This document shows positions 16,701 through 28,000 of a DNA stretch of 64,000 bases, one piece after another. Numbering within the stretch: position 1 is the first letter of the stretch; each line of letters opens with the position of its first letter. Under the pieces are notes generated by a model. The model was not told the origin of the DNA, searched no databases, and saw only the letters and a list, made by a program, of their open reading frames with translations. The translations under genes were made by a program, and so were the position numbers. The stretch is from Telopea speciosissima (taxonomy: Eukaryota; Streptophyta; Magnoliopsida; Proteales; Proteaceae): contig NC_057926.1 of assembly GCF_018873765.1 (NCBI RefSeq), forward strand, positions 52,681,878 through 52,745,877, given 5' to 3'.

Positions 16701-17198
16701 TTTGATTCAGTAGTCAAATGACCTAATTTCGCTTTGTTGCAGTTACAACTTGCTCTCAGAGTACTATTGCTTTAAACCTGCTTCGAGAAAGAAAATGTTC
16801 TTTTGATGTGGTAATAAGTGATGTTTATATGCCTGATATGGATGGATTTAAGCTCCTTGAATATGTTAAGCTAGAGATGGATGACTTACCTGTTATTAGT
16901 GAGTAATTTTTTTTCCTTTCCCCTAGTTATTAGATTTGATCACGGGTTCAAGTCTTGGAAACAGCCTCTCTGGAAACAGGGGTAAGGTTGCGTACATTTG
17001 ACCCTCCCCAAACCCTGCTAAACGCGGGAGCCTTGTGCACTGGGTACGACCTTTTTTTTAGGCAAATTTTATTGGATCTTTAGGTTTGTAAACTAATTTG
17101 ATATTTATTTCATAGTGATGTCTGCTGATGCGAGAACCAATACTGTGATGAAAGGAATTAAACATGGGGCTTGTGATTATTTGATTAAGCCCGCTTAG
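13756..17198 (+). CDS. Chimeric type-B response-regulator-like gene (receiver-GARP-receiver)
   Basis: A rearranged paralogue of the response regulator at 25054-37796. Predicted exons: 13756-14005 (exon 1 present twice, the first copy read through), 14091-14243, 14329-14520, 14957-15033, 16264-16657, 16743-16898, 17116-17198. All keep GT-AG sites and phase, giving 1305 nt (434 aa) without an internal stop; using the earlier donor at 13838 gives 378 aa. The first receiver keeps [11 protein letters not shown] but lost, by a 210-nt in-frame loss in its third exon, the Lys end. The GARP DNA-binding domain is present ([19 protein letters not shown] reads IHLQ). A shortened C-terminal exon then runs directly into a second receiver with [16 protein letters not shown] and DYLIKP, which ends at a stop after a 4-base loss relative to the intact gene. 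It may be expressed, or be a young pseudogene; sequence alone cannot tell. Confidence 0.55.
14638..14873. mobile_element. MITE-like insertion in intron of the chimeric gene
   Basis: It begins 'ttcatggttctaagtat' and ends with the near-complement 'ataccatgaactagaac'. The same intron of the intact gene (30840-30920) lacks it, so it arrived after the copies separated. Related ends appear at 60562. Confidence 0.6.
15008..15143 (+). repeat. 69-bp tandem duplication across an exon end
   Basis: The end of the fourth exon, its donor and the first intron bases (15008-15076) are repeated at 15077-15143. The intact gene has one copy at 31031. Confidence 0.85.
15588..16000 (+). mobile_element. Solo LTR in intron of the chimeric gene
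   Basis: It aligns with both LTRs of the element at 32193-34739, beginning TGATGCAGGG after the same pentamer CCTAT. Flanking intron sequence on both sides matches the intact gene's intron, so this is the same ancestral insertion, now reduced to one LTR whose far end is missing. No internal region remains. Confidence 0.8.
16939..17060 (+). mobile_element. SINE (Au-like), 5'-truncated
   Basis: It starts at the 'cacgggttcaagtcttggaaac' box and ends 'gagccttgtgcactgggtacgacc' plus a T run. It sits in the last intron of the chimeric gene and is absent from the matching intron at 30231-30310. Confidence 0.8.
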
Positions 17199-17449
17199 AA
17201 GAGTTGAAGAATATATGGCAGCATGTTGTAAGGAAAAAGTGGAATGAGAATAAAGAAGATGAACAAGTAGTGACAACAGATATGACCAAGAAGGGAAGAT
17301 TCAATAGACGGTTGTGAAGGTACCTTTGCCCCTTAAATGTAATGTAGGCAATTCAAGCCAAAACACCAAGGGAAGTGTATATGGTTGGTTTCTTAGTATA
17401 TTAGTATTAATTAATTCAAAGGAGTGATTTGATTCAGATTAATTGAAGG

Positions 17450-17700
17450 TACTAAAAGAATTAGGGCATTGCCTAAAATGATCCTAGGAGAAGTGGTGAA
17501 GAAAGACATGTATAGGTTAGATCTTGTTTCTAGTATGACGTCGAATCCGTGTAACAGATCTCAATTAATTTATATAAGATTGATTTGTATTTGTGATTGT
17601 TGTGTATTTTTTTTATTATTTTTTTTTTACCTTTTTTTAATATTTTTTACAGAGCTAAGTATGATGTTGTTGTTGTTGATGATGAAATAGAATATTAGAT
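17450..17700 (+). mobile_element. RTE-type LINE 3' end, degenerate
   Basis: The frame LGEVVKKDMYRLDLVSSMT matches the C-terminal style of plant RTE reverse-transcriptase elements (EVVKKDM..L). It ends in the (TTG)n-like 'ttgttgttgttgatgatgaaa' tail. Confidence 0.55.
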
Positions 17701-18678
17701 TTTTTTTTCATCAACAATTATTTTATAAATTGTATTATAGTATGATTATATTATTTATCGTTAAAGTTTATATCTTAATGAAATTTTTATTTCTATCAAA
17801 TTTAAAACAAAATCTTACATCTGGAAAAACATCTTTAAAAAAATCAATGGTATTTTTGTAGTTACCGGTCACATGGTAGTGCCTTTCAATTGTTGGATGG
17901 GAGTGGGGGTAGAAGTGTAATAATGCATCCCCTCTCTCCCTCACCCAACAATTGAGTTCCTCTTGCCATGAGATAATAATTGAGAGCCAAATTGACCCAA
18001 ATGGTATCTTTCCATAATCTATGGCATTTTTATCAATATTAACCCAGCAATATAGGCGAAATAACATTCCTGGTTAAATGTTTTTTTGGCCAAGGTGGGC
18101 CCGACACAATGGTGGCTCGGAAGGGGATTGGGCACCTAGGGACCTCGAGGGGGAGGGAAGGGGAGGGAGAAAATGGGTAGCTGGGAGTAGGAGTTGAGAG
18201 TGGATCACTTGACCTCCTGGACTTGCACCAAACCCACTCGCTGACAGCCAGTCAGCCACCATTGCGCTGCACACGCTTGCCCAACATTCCATGGCATTTA
18301 AGCAAATGCCAAAGCATACATACGACGACACCGACCTTTTTTGCTTTGTTTGTGTGTTTGCAGGTGAAGCTGACTTAGGTACTGATGGCACCGAGATTAT
18401 TGTTGACTCCGAAACTCCAACTGCCTTTCAATCTTCATCAATCCTTTCCTGTTGTTGGACAAAGCTCCACTCGCAGATTCAGCAGATTCTTACAGATCTG
18501 TTCGAAAGTAGGCTGTGGCATCGACTCTGGTGGTCTTCTTGTCGACGATCGAAGCTCCACTCGTCGATCCAGTAGACCTTTGCCGATTCAACAAGTCTGT
18601 TTGAAAGTAGGTTGTGACAGCGTGTTGACATGAGTAGGCAATGTGACGTGGGACTTTTCGGCCCGTATGGGGTTCCCT
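17701..18678. other. Spacer, no gene recognised
   Basis: It includes a GC-rich block at 18090-18290 and a degenerate direct repeat at about 18460-18620 ('agctccactcg...gtctgttygaaagtagg'). Frames are open in several phases but no family is recognised. Confidence 0.5.
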
Positions 18679-18852
18679 CTATTGGCGTCAATTTTTATCC
18701 TCTCCTGTTACAGCACGGTGCTGTAACGCATCGTGTGGCAGCTCCAGAGGTCATGTGCATCGTGTGGGACCCGTTGTGCCACATGGCCTCTGCAACGCAT
18801 GATGCGTTACAACACTGTGTTGTAACAGGAGAGGATAATGATTCCTATTGGC
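18679..18852. mobile_element. Foldback MITE with 8-bp target-site duplication (hAT-like)
   Basis: Arms of about 70 bp (ttatcctctcctgttac... and its complement) are flanked by ctattggc at 18679-18686 and 18845-18852. The 8-bp duplication suits hAT elements. No coding capacity. Confidence 0.8.
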
Positions 18853-19189
18853 ACGCATGTGGATGCGTTAAATTTTAACTGTATCTATAGCCTTTTATCT
18901 AGGAAAGTGGTTGTAATCCATCCCCTAGTTTGGAAGACACAATCAATGACATGTGAGACCGGGTCAATTTCCACTCTTTGGTTTTGGATACCATATATCT
19001 AACCTTTGCGTTTATCATGTTATCTATCAGCTTTATGTATCTTGTTTTTCTTTGTTTGGCGTTTGACGCGCATGAATGAATAGTTTGCTTTCTACCCCTT
19101 AAAAAAAAAAAAAAAAAGGTATTTTCATCACCATTTCATGAGGGAACACAATGACTACATATATAGGGAGTGTTTGAATGGCATCTCTA

Positions 19190-19283
19190 TTGGTGAATCC
19201 TACCCGGGCAAAGGTAGGGTGGTCCTTGTTAGGGGGACTGAAGAACTGGACTGGGCAGGGAATCGGAAGGAATAAAGATCCAA
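19190..19283. mobile_element. Partial MITE of the 'ttatc-cctcc' family
   Basis: Only the right half is clear: 'ttagggggactgaagaactg' and 'gggcagggaatcggaaggaataaa' match the right arm of 19830-19997. Confidence 0.45.
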
Positions 19284-19332
19284 TGTTTTGACCTTATAAG
19301 GGTCATGATGGGCTAGAGCAAGGGCTCCGATG

Positions 19333-19440
19333 TACTTGCCGAATCTTTGTGAGTACACCCCTATTGAAAACAACTACTTACCGAATCTTTGTGAGTACAC
19401 CCCTACTGAAAACAGCTACTTACCGAATCTTGTGAGTGGG
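19333..19440 (+). repeat. Tandem repeat, about 44 bp, 2.5 copies
   Basis: The unit 'cttaccgaatctttgtgagtacacccctaytgaaaacarcta' repeats head to tail. Confidence 0.85.
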
Positions 19441-19829
19441 GATTCATATAATATGTAATAGACCACACTGCATGTGGCCTCAACCTCATCAAATTTATGT
19501 AGTGTGACTGTGTGAGTAAAAAGTACACCCATCTAGGGGGTGTCAATTTCGAGCCCGAATGGGTCGTATTAATCGAAACTGACCGGTTTCGGCCTGAATT
19601 TAGTGATTCCTCTTCGTTGGTTTAGTTTTGCTTTTAATTTTTTATTTATAAAATTCGGTGAAAATTAATCAGATCGACCGAAATGAAAAAAAACTGAATC
19701 AAATCCTAAAAATCGATAAAATTTGATGAAGCCATTAGTTTCAGTTTTTTTTTTTTAATGTATAAATGAAAAATCAAAATAGAACCCACTGTTACATCAA
19801 TCTGATAAAGGACTAAACCAAATCGGACC
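19441..19829. other. AT-rich spacer, no gene recognised
   Basis: It contains 'ggtttcggcctgaat' and 'gaccgaaatgaaaaaa' phrases of a dispersed repeat also seen near 20480-20600 and 21180-21720. Confidence 0.5.
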
Positions 19830-19997
19830 TTTATCGCCTACGGTTCCTTGCCTGGTACAGTTCCTACAATTTTCTAACAAAGGGGGGGCAAAATGACCCT
19901 TTCACCCCCTAACCGAACACTCTGCTTGGATGGAATCCACCCCCATCTTGTTAGAGGACTGAAGGAACCGTATCAAGCAGGGAATCGTAGATGATAA
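19830..19997. mobile_element. MITE, 'ttatc' inverted-repeat family
   Basis: Arms of about 36 bp: 'tttatcgcctacggttcc...' against the complement of '...ggaatcgtagatgataaa'. The core 'ctaacaaaggggggg.aaaatgaccctttcacccc' is shared with 49727-49760. Confidence 0.75.
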
Positions 19998-20054
19998 AAA
20001 TTCAAACCAAAGCTGACTAAAATCGAACTTTGGCTTAACGAATATTTGGTGAAC

Positions 20055-20057
<3 letters not shown>

Positions 20058-20092
<35 letters not shown>
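20058..20092. repeat. (CT)n(CA)n microsatellite
   Basis: A compound dinucleotide run. Confidence 0.9.
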
Positions 20093-21024
20093 ACAGGTCC
20101 CATGTCTCTTGTTGAAGATAATCTTGCAACTGCATGTTTGAGACCATTATTGTACATTGCAATTGGATATTGAGAGAGAGAGATCAAAGCAACAATTTTA
20201 CCGTCAGCCCTTCAGGCATTCATGCTTCTAGAGTTTAGAGATTCCTACACTTCCCTTAACTTCACATATCTATGACTTACTATTTATAGAACTACTCAGA
20301 ATCTTTTGAACTCAAATATCCCAAAATATGTGAGTAATATGGATAGTTGGGTTTACATATTTAGCATGGAACCCCTTATTTGCTAAAATAATAATCGGTC
20401 AAATTTTTTCCAAACATTAAAATAGAGTAAAATTATCATTCACGTTAATTAAAAATTAAAAAAAGACTTGACGATTTCGATAATGAAACCGAAACCAAAT
20501 CAAATCAATGAAAGATTTTAGATTTTGAAACTAAAATCGAATCGATTTAATTCGGTTTGATTCGCTTTTAAATGACTGGTTTCGCTTCTAAATTGAAACC
20601 CTTACTTGGCTGGGCATAGGTTTCAAAACCCGACCCAACCCGGCCTGACTTCAGCCCTAAGGGCTAGGCTGGACCTTGGAGCAAACCTTTCCTATGTTGG
20701 CCCTACAAATTAAGAATCTAAAGACTTTTTTATTCCCCTGTATGTGTTTACTCTGTTTGGGCTTAGCCTCAGCCACTTCCTTTGTTGGACAGTCCTTGTT
20801 TTATCTATCTATACTTTACCAAAAGCAAATGCTATGCATGCTCACAGGCTTCACAGCTCATCTCTATCTACAACATCGCTGTCTCAGGATTTTTTTTCAG
20901 TTTATTCGTCCTATTGACAGCACATCTGTACCATAAGGGTCCAGTTTCGTGCAAAGAGATTCCAATCTTACGCTAAGATGCTGAGATTACAGCCCATTAG
21001 CATCCTCACATGATAAAAATGGGG

Positions 21025-21148
21025 CGGTGTTCTTTGTGCCGCAACGCAGGCTGTGCCCAGGCACATGGGGGTGGATGCAATGACCACCCTACCCCCTGAG
21101 TGATAGATCCATGTGCCTGAGCGCAGCCTGCACTGCGGAACATTCTCT
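21025..21148. mobile_element. Foldback MITE, about 40-bp arms
   Basis: The left arm 21027-21068 (gtgttctttgtgccgcaacg...) is the near-complement of the right arm 21109-21148, separated by 40 bp. No coding capacity. Confidence 0.75.
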
Positions 21149-21149
21149 C

Positions 21150-23170
21150 AATAGAAATATAGGCTCTTAAAGAGTGTCAAAGTTTAGCCTGAATCGATCG
21201 GACCAGTCAAAACAAACTGGTTCAGTCTAGGCCAAATCAATCATACTTTATCAATGTAGTTTTGATTGGTATTTTTACGGTTCCACTTGAAATCGAAGCC
21301 AAATTGAATTCACGAAATACATCGATCAAAATAAAAGACCTGATCGAACTTGATAAAAAATCGTTATCAGACCAACAGAAACCCAATAAGAAACTAAAAA
21401 CACACATACAAAAAAAAATAGTTCTCTGTGAGGATGTGTACTTACCACTCTAGATACATAAGGGGCAAAATGACCACTCCATTTCCCATGAAAGGTGGAA
21501 ATCCTTCCCCCCATGATGCCAATGCTTGTGCTCTCGTTGGCCTTTGGAGCATTCAGAGGGCACACTATCCCATAGAGACTGTCGACCGCCCCCAAAAAAA
21601 AGATTTTCTCAATGCTTTATTTATGTATACATGTAAACCCAAAAATCGGATCAGACCGAACCTAATAGTAAAAAATGGGACCAAATTGGATTGAAAATCG
21701 AAAACGGTTTGGTTTGGAATTGACACAAATCGGATGGAATCGACTATTGACAAAGAGTGAATGGACCCACCCAAACAAAGCAGTTCAATCTAACGGCTGT
21801 AAAAGGATTATTCATGTCCCCACAAAAAATCCATTTGTCCTTTCTAATCATTAGAACTAACCTATCCTGACGCAGCAAAAGCTAAACTTCAAAGAAAGAT
21901 TGATTAGAAGCAAATCATCTAAAACTTAGGACTAATGACCTTTGAAAGAGAAAAGGACACTGTTCTTATTTACTTGGGCCCACTTAATATGGTGGGCCAT
22001 ATCTGTATGGTATAGCCTTTATAGCCATTTTGTCATTTTGATGTGGGGACCCACTCACCCACAACCCGTTGGTTTCTTTTTATGGGCCCAATACCAACAG
22101 AGCTTCAAGCCAAAGCCAGGTTGGATACCATGAAACCCAATTAATGATAAAAGGTATGGGTCCCATTAGGTCAGTGAGTTAGTGACCTATCAAGCTGAAA
22201 CATAGGTGGAATTAGCTGTGAACCAGCTTTGATGGGCCTTTAGGGCCCATAAAGGCCCAATTCCATGAAGCTTTGTTCTATGGATTTGCTTTCACTAAAT
22301 GGGCCCACCAACTTCTGATTGCTCTAGTTATTGCAGTTACTTGAGTAGGGTTTAAGCCTTTCACCGTCCAAACCTTATTTTCCGCCGCTATGGAAGTGGG
22401 CACAGACCTTATCCTAAAAGAGTTAAAAAAGATGTTGATTCTATATTCTTCTTTTCTAAACAGGTATGGTTTTGTCAAACCATGATTGGACCGGTTCTGT
22501 TTGACCGGGTTTGATTCAATTTAGCTTGAATATATGGGGAAAACTTTCCTACATCTTCCTAAGATCGCTGACCAGAGGTGTAGTCCCTGCACCACCAATG
22601 CGGGGTCAATGAGAGCGCGCACAAAGGCATCAACAGAATATAAATGGGTTTTTTTTTTATTTCATCAGGTATGGAGTGATAATTTTGTATGCTCCTGTTT
22701 TTTGGTGTAGGGGCCATGTGATCAAACAACATTTTTTTTCCTATATATGTGTGAAAAGAGAGATAATTATCTAAGCAAGCGGCATAGGGAGAACACCAAT
22801 TAGGAGGTGTTTTCCATGATCAGTCAATAGGGGCGGGGCGAAGATAGGATACAGGAGAGAGATAGAAACAAGCGTTGTTGGGGTAGTAGTCCACACGAAT
22901 AGCTTAGATAGACTTTTCCTATAAGAATATTCTAATCCCTTATTGGTGTGGTGTGCAGATTTTTTATTACATTGCCCTTGTAGGAAATCTTCCCCCAAGT
23001 TTCATCTTGTTTTCGGAGTTCTCAAACTACATTTGGTTGTCCAGAATTTAAAAAAATGGAATTTTCAATTAAACTTTAAAAAATAAAATGTGAAACTCAT
23101 GTCCTCCCCCCCCCCCCACCCCCCCCCCCCCACATTTTTTACCCTTTTAATGATATAAACTTTGTAGTAT
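21150..23170. other. Intergenic, no gene recognised
   Basis: Decayed repeats (21180-21720, and a 'gaggcaaaatgaccactcc' segment at 21460-21600 related to 50580-50720) and a poly-C tract at 23106-23132. No coding signal. Confidence 0.5.
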
Positions 23171-23374
23171 TATAAAAAAGGAAAGAGAACGCTACCTAAT
23201 CGCATGCGATGTGCGGCTCCTACGCTTAAACACAAGATTTCATGAAATTACACCCTCGTGGATTTTTGCCTTTTCATGGGGGCAAGACAGTCATTATGGG
23301 ATGCCATGTGTCTTCTAGGTGCAAGGGCCATGCGCTGCAAATGATTAGGTAGCATTCTTTTCCCCTATAAAAAA
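23171..23374. mobile_element. MITE with 9-bp target-site duplication
   Basis: Element 23180-23365 is flanked by tataaaaaa on both sides. Ends 'ggaaagagaacgctacctaat' and the complement of 'attaggtagcattcttttcccc' form the inverted repeat. A related element is at 50819-51011. A 9-bp duplication suits Mutator-like elements. Confidence 0.8.
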
Positions 23375-24660
23375 AATAACATACAGTTCCCTGATCATAG
23401 TGAAATTTTACAATCTATTGTTGACCATTTGACTCCCTTGATAAAATTGGACCCAAATTGACCATCGTTAGGGGATGATTCAAATTATGTAAACATTTCT
23501 TATCTTATATATTTTTTTCGGGTAATAATTTCCTATTCTATTTTGCTGCTTGACACCACTAACCATTTCAACAACACTTTTCATGCTTGATTAACTAATT
23601 CAATCTCATTGATTAAAATTTCTTGAAGGGAAAAAGAACTCGATAATGTGGTTCCACTATCAAGACATTCCTGTGTGAAAGTACCACTCTCACCCCATGA
23701 AATAAAAAATTACATCTATGTTGATGCCTCTCCATGCGCTCTTATTGATCTTTGAACTGGTGTAGAATGTAGATGATGCACAATCAGACAACGATCTCTT
23801 ACCCATCTAAAACTCCTAATTTAAATCATCACTACAATAACATTTTGTTGGATTGCTAACATCTTCTAAAAAACTTATTTATAGTTTGTGGTTCGATATA
23901 AAAATTTTCTTTTCTCAGGATAGGATCACTACGATGGCAGAGTGCACTTTTCCACTAAGATGGGATGGGAAATTACTTGTCACGTAAGGAGTTTTAATGA
24001 GGAGAGAGAGTGCAGGGTCCATGGGTGTCACTAAGAGGTCGTGGGCAAGAATCTGCACATTGGTGTTGTGGCAATTCCTTTATTAGCTTGAGAAAAACAA
24101 TTTTTTTCCCTTATCCAATTGGACCCAAATCCCACATTTTTTGCCCTTTAAATCAAAATCCATCCACCACCATCTCTTCACCTACTATAGATTCACATGT
24201 AAGCAATCTATAGGAACCAAATCTAGCCTTATTGAAACTACTTCATAAGTCTGGTGAACCAAACCACCAAACCTGTTGAAAATGGATTTTCCCATTTGTG
24301 GTCCATATTGGTTCGGGTTCAACCAATGGTCCAATCAGGGTTATTGAGCCAGCGAAGCCACAGGGAAAAACCACTGAACCTGATCTGATATCTGACCCAA
24401 GCCGCAGCTCCAGACTGAGAATTCTGCGGCGTGGTTCGCTGCCTCTTATGAGGGAGTCACTGAGTCAGTACTCACACTCACTAATATATAAATATTAAAT
24501 AAATGATTAAAATATATATATTTATTATTAAATTAATTAATTAAATAAAAGAGACAGCTTAAATCGTTAATGGAGGTTTCTCCACTGGCCTCTCGCTGTC
24601 TTTTGGTCGTCTTCCCTTCTTTACGGGTCCTTTATTTTATTTGTTTACTAAATTTTACTT
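23375..24660. other. Spacer upstream of the response regulator
   Basis: No gene seen. 23680-23810 resembles 41370-41460 (decayed repeat). 24480-24550 is very AT-rich and precedes the region matching the gene's leader. The promoter must lie here, but no element is distinct enough to name. Confidence 0.45.
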
Positions 24661-24917
24661 TTTTCCCTTTCTCTGCTCAAAGACTGAAACCGAGTTCGAC
24701 ATCTCTGGATCAGTGGATCGATGTTTCTGAACTCAAAGTGAGCTGTAATTCGTCGAAGATTCTCGTCTTATAGACGAACAAAGGAAGATATAACAGTGAT
24801 TCCGTGGCAGATCTGTGATTATTTGAGCTTAGAAGGATCGGGACAGAGTACAAGAGTCTTTGAAGGGAGATAAGAAGGAAAGTTTTTTCGGATTTTCGTT
24901 GTAGATCTGGTGGGGAA

Positions 24918-25015
24918 ATGGTGGTGAGGTTGGTCTCACGACCTATTCATAGGAAGGATCCGCCATGGCGGAGGATCCAGTTGATTTGAGTTTGCTTGGG
25001 AGGAAGAAGACTTGA
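24918..25015 (+). promoter_or_regulatory. Two overlapping upstream ORFs in the type-B ARR leader
   Basis: uORF a runs 24918-24989 (23 aa, context gaaATGG). uORF b runs 24965-25015 (16 aa, MAEDPVDLSLLGRKKT) with a near-ideal start context gccATGGcg, ending 38 nt before the main ATG at 25054. A shorter third uORF (6 codons) begins near 24720. If the leader is transcribed as drawn, these could lower translation of the main frame. The leader's extent is inferred from its resemblance to pieces at 13690-13750. Confidence 0.45.
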
Positions 25016-25053
25016 GTTTGAAGGGTTAGTTGTGAGATTCTCTGTGCTTGGTG

Positions 25054-28000
25054 ATGGCTACTGTACAGAAACTGTCGGCGACGAGTCTTAGTACAACGGC
25101 TAGTAGCTATGGGTCTTGTAAGGTTGATACTGCTGCAACGGATCAGTTTCCTGTTGGTTTGAGAGTGCTTGTTGTGGACGATGACACAACCTGTTTGAGG
25201 ATTTTGGAGCAGATGCTTCGGAAATGCATGTATCGTGGTAAGTTCATCTTACTTTCTCTCTATTTGTTGTTTAATTATGGCATCTAAGTTAATTTGACTG
25301 AATTTGGTGCAAATTCTGTTTAAAGGTGAAGATGGATGTTCGTTGACTTTTTTTTTCAGTTGCCCAACTTAAGATGCTATTTGGTGTTCTGAGTTTTTTT
25401 TGTTTGAATAATTCAAATGAGTGGGTCTTCATATTGGGATCTGTCTATTCCTTAGTATGATGGGAAGTAGGATACTTAGTTGGCACTCATGACAAATGCA
25501 AATGAACGAGGTACTTGGAGGGTCAGAATTACTATTTCTTTGTTGAAGCAGTTCCATTGTTGTTTATAGACAGTCCTGGGTCCTCAGAGATTGAACGGGG
25601 ATATTTGTTATCTATGTTCCAGAACTATTGGATGTGTGGACTCTTCCATTCTTGTTCTAAGGCTCATCCACTTTTCTGGCTATGGAAGACTAGCAGTGGA
25701 GTGTGACTGCTCCTTTGTTTAAGGCTTGATTCAGTCCCTTGTGGTTTATGTTGTCAAAGCAGCTAACCATGTCTGCTTGATTCAGTCCCTTGTGGTTTAT
25801 GTCATCCTTCACATCCATGAAGTGAGGCTAGATGGTTAGTCTGTTTGAATATTTCATACTGTTAGATTCTGAGGTGGGTAGGTTGTCCTACCGCATTGTA
25901 GATCACTTGGCTGACAGTGCAGTCTTGGGAAACTCTATGTGATGGGCCTGTTGTACCAGAGTGAGACATTGATATGGTTTCAGGGTTCAACACGAATAGG
26001 TGTTTGACATAGCACATGCTTTGAATGTTATAGAGATTTAAGTAGAAAGTGGAAGTGTCAATGTCTATGTTGTACATGTACATGTACATGTACATGGGAT
26101 GCCTAATCTTGCTAGTTTTGGAAAACAAAATATGCTTAGATAGCGTTGAAGAGAGATTCATCATGGAAAAAGGAAAAGAAAAAAGTGAATGATCAACACA
26201 TCTGAGGTCATATTTCAATCTTCAACTCTTTTTCTTTCTTTGTAACTTCTCAGTTGTTACCTAGTTACAGTATAAAAGCATGCAATCTTACTTGGTGAAT
26301 ATCAAGTATTCCATACATACAAAAGGCATAGAAAGGAGGAATATGTTAACTAAAATGGGAATCTTCTTTTAAAAATTCTCAGCCTTTGTTTGTAACTCAC
26401 TGACTAGATTGATATAGAAAACTTGTTTTTGGATCTGTAAGGAAAGCGATTTTGGTTGAATAGTTATTAAGGAGTACAGAGAAAGGAATTGACCTTCTAA
26501 TGAGGCTTCTGAATAATTCCAATTGGGGATAATGTAACCTATCTTATCATTTTTTCTTTTGTGTTTGGGGGGAGGGGGGGAGGTGGGGGGGGGGGGAGGG
26601 GGGAGGGGAGGGATTTGATTGTAGACTCCTTCAGTGGGAGGTAGAAGGTGATTTGATTTAGCCAGTGTTGAAGGGACCCCTCTGGGAATTTAAACTTGAA
26701 CATAAATCTTGCATTTGGCAACGAGTCAATCATGTGGAAGTAGTTTATGGGTGATTCTAGATTATTAGCTCTTTGATTTGAACTTCATATCATCATAGAA
26801 ATGATTGTGGAGTGAGATTGTTAGGTGAAACTTGGTAGTGGTTCGGTATGAAATATTAAAGGATATTTCTGGTGCCTGATGGTTTTTGTGTCACTACAAT
26901 TTGTCCCTTTCTCTCACAAAGTCAGACATGAAAACAACATTTTTTTTTACTGCAATGCAGCGAGGCAATCATTCTGCCTCAAAAACCAATTGGGTTTTCG
27001 TTTCATCTCTGCTTTCTTCATGAATAATCGAATGTCAGAATATGGGGCATGGTTTGGGACTGAAGCCAGTGGCTTAGCGAAGATGGAGAAGTGGATTTTA
27101 TTATTCAAAAGAATCATGGGCATAAGTGATGCAGGAGCATCTGGGGATACCTGATGGAGGGGTTAGATCTGCTCTCATGTATTTGAGGATTAATTATGTA
27201 ATCAAGGGTGATTTATTTTTTTACAGCTTTAAGGGGGGAGATTAGCTGGTCGTAGGGTATGTTTGGTGGTTCCCATATGTGAAAATAGTTGGTTATTTGG
27301 GTTCTCTTGGTTGTGTTTATTAGGATTCCTTAAATTTTAAAAAGTAAAATTTTATTCTGAACATATGTGGCCTATAAGTGCTTGTATCAGTTTAGGAAAC
27401 TAGAGTCTTGATTAGCTGTTGTCCGAGATGTAGATATTTCTTTGGATTTTTTTTCCTATAAATAGATGTACCTATGATGATTATGTGTTATTGGATTAAT
27501 CTTGTTTGATTTGGTAATGGTCTAGCTGGCTCTTCTCTCTCTCTTTTCTCTATCGGGTAAGAGGTATTTCCCTCTCTTCTCTCTTTCCCCGCTACTGGAG
27601 ATTTTCTCTTTCATTCTGTTGTTATCCTCTCTCACTTCTTTGCCCCTATTGCTTCTCTTTATTCTTTGTATAAGCACAATATTTTTCTCTCTCCTCCTTC
27701 CATCGAATGCTACTTTCAGATCCTAAATCTTAGGATCTAACTTCCCTGCTTTATCTCCTCCACGACTTCCATAGATCTCCCTTATTTATTTGGGTTATCC
27801 CCTTTTGTTGAATCTGGTATATTTTCTTAACATCCTGTTTCTACCTTCCATTAATTCTGATTGTTTGATCTGAGATAAGATCTGAGCAATCTTAGATATT
27901 AAATCTGTTTGGTAGATCTTGGTAATATCATTTCTTGAGACAGAATCTTAGATTGGCCCATCACCTACGAATCCATCTTGATCATTCTGCATCACAAGTT

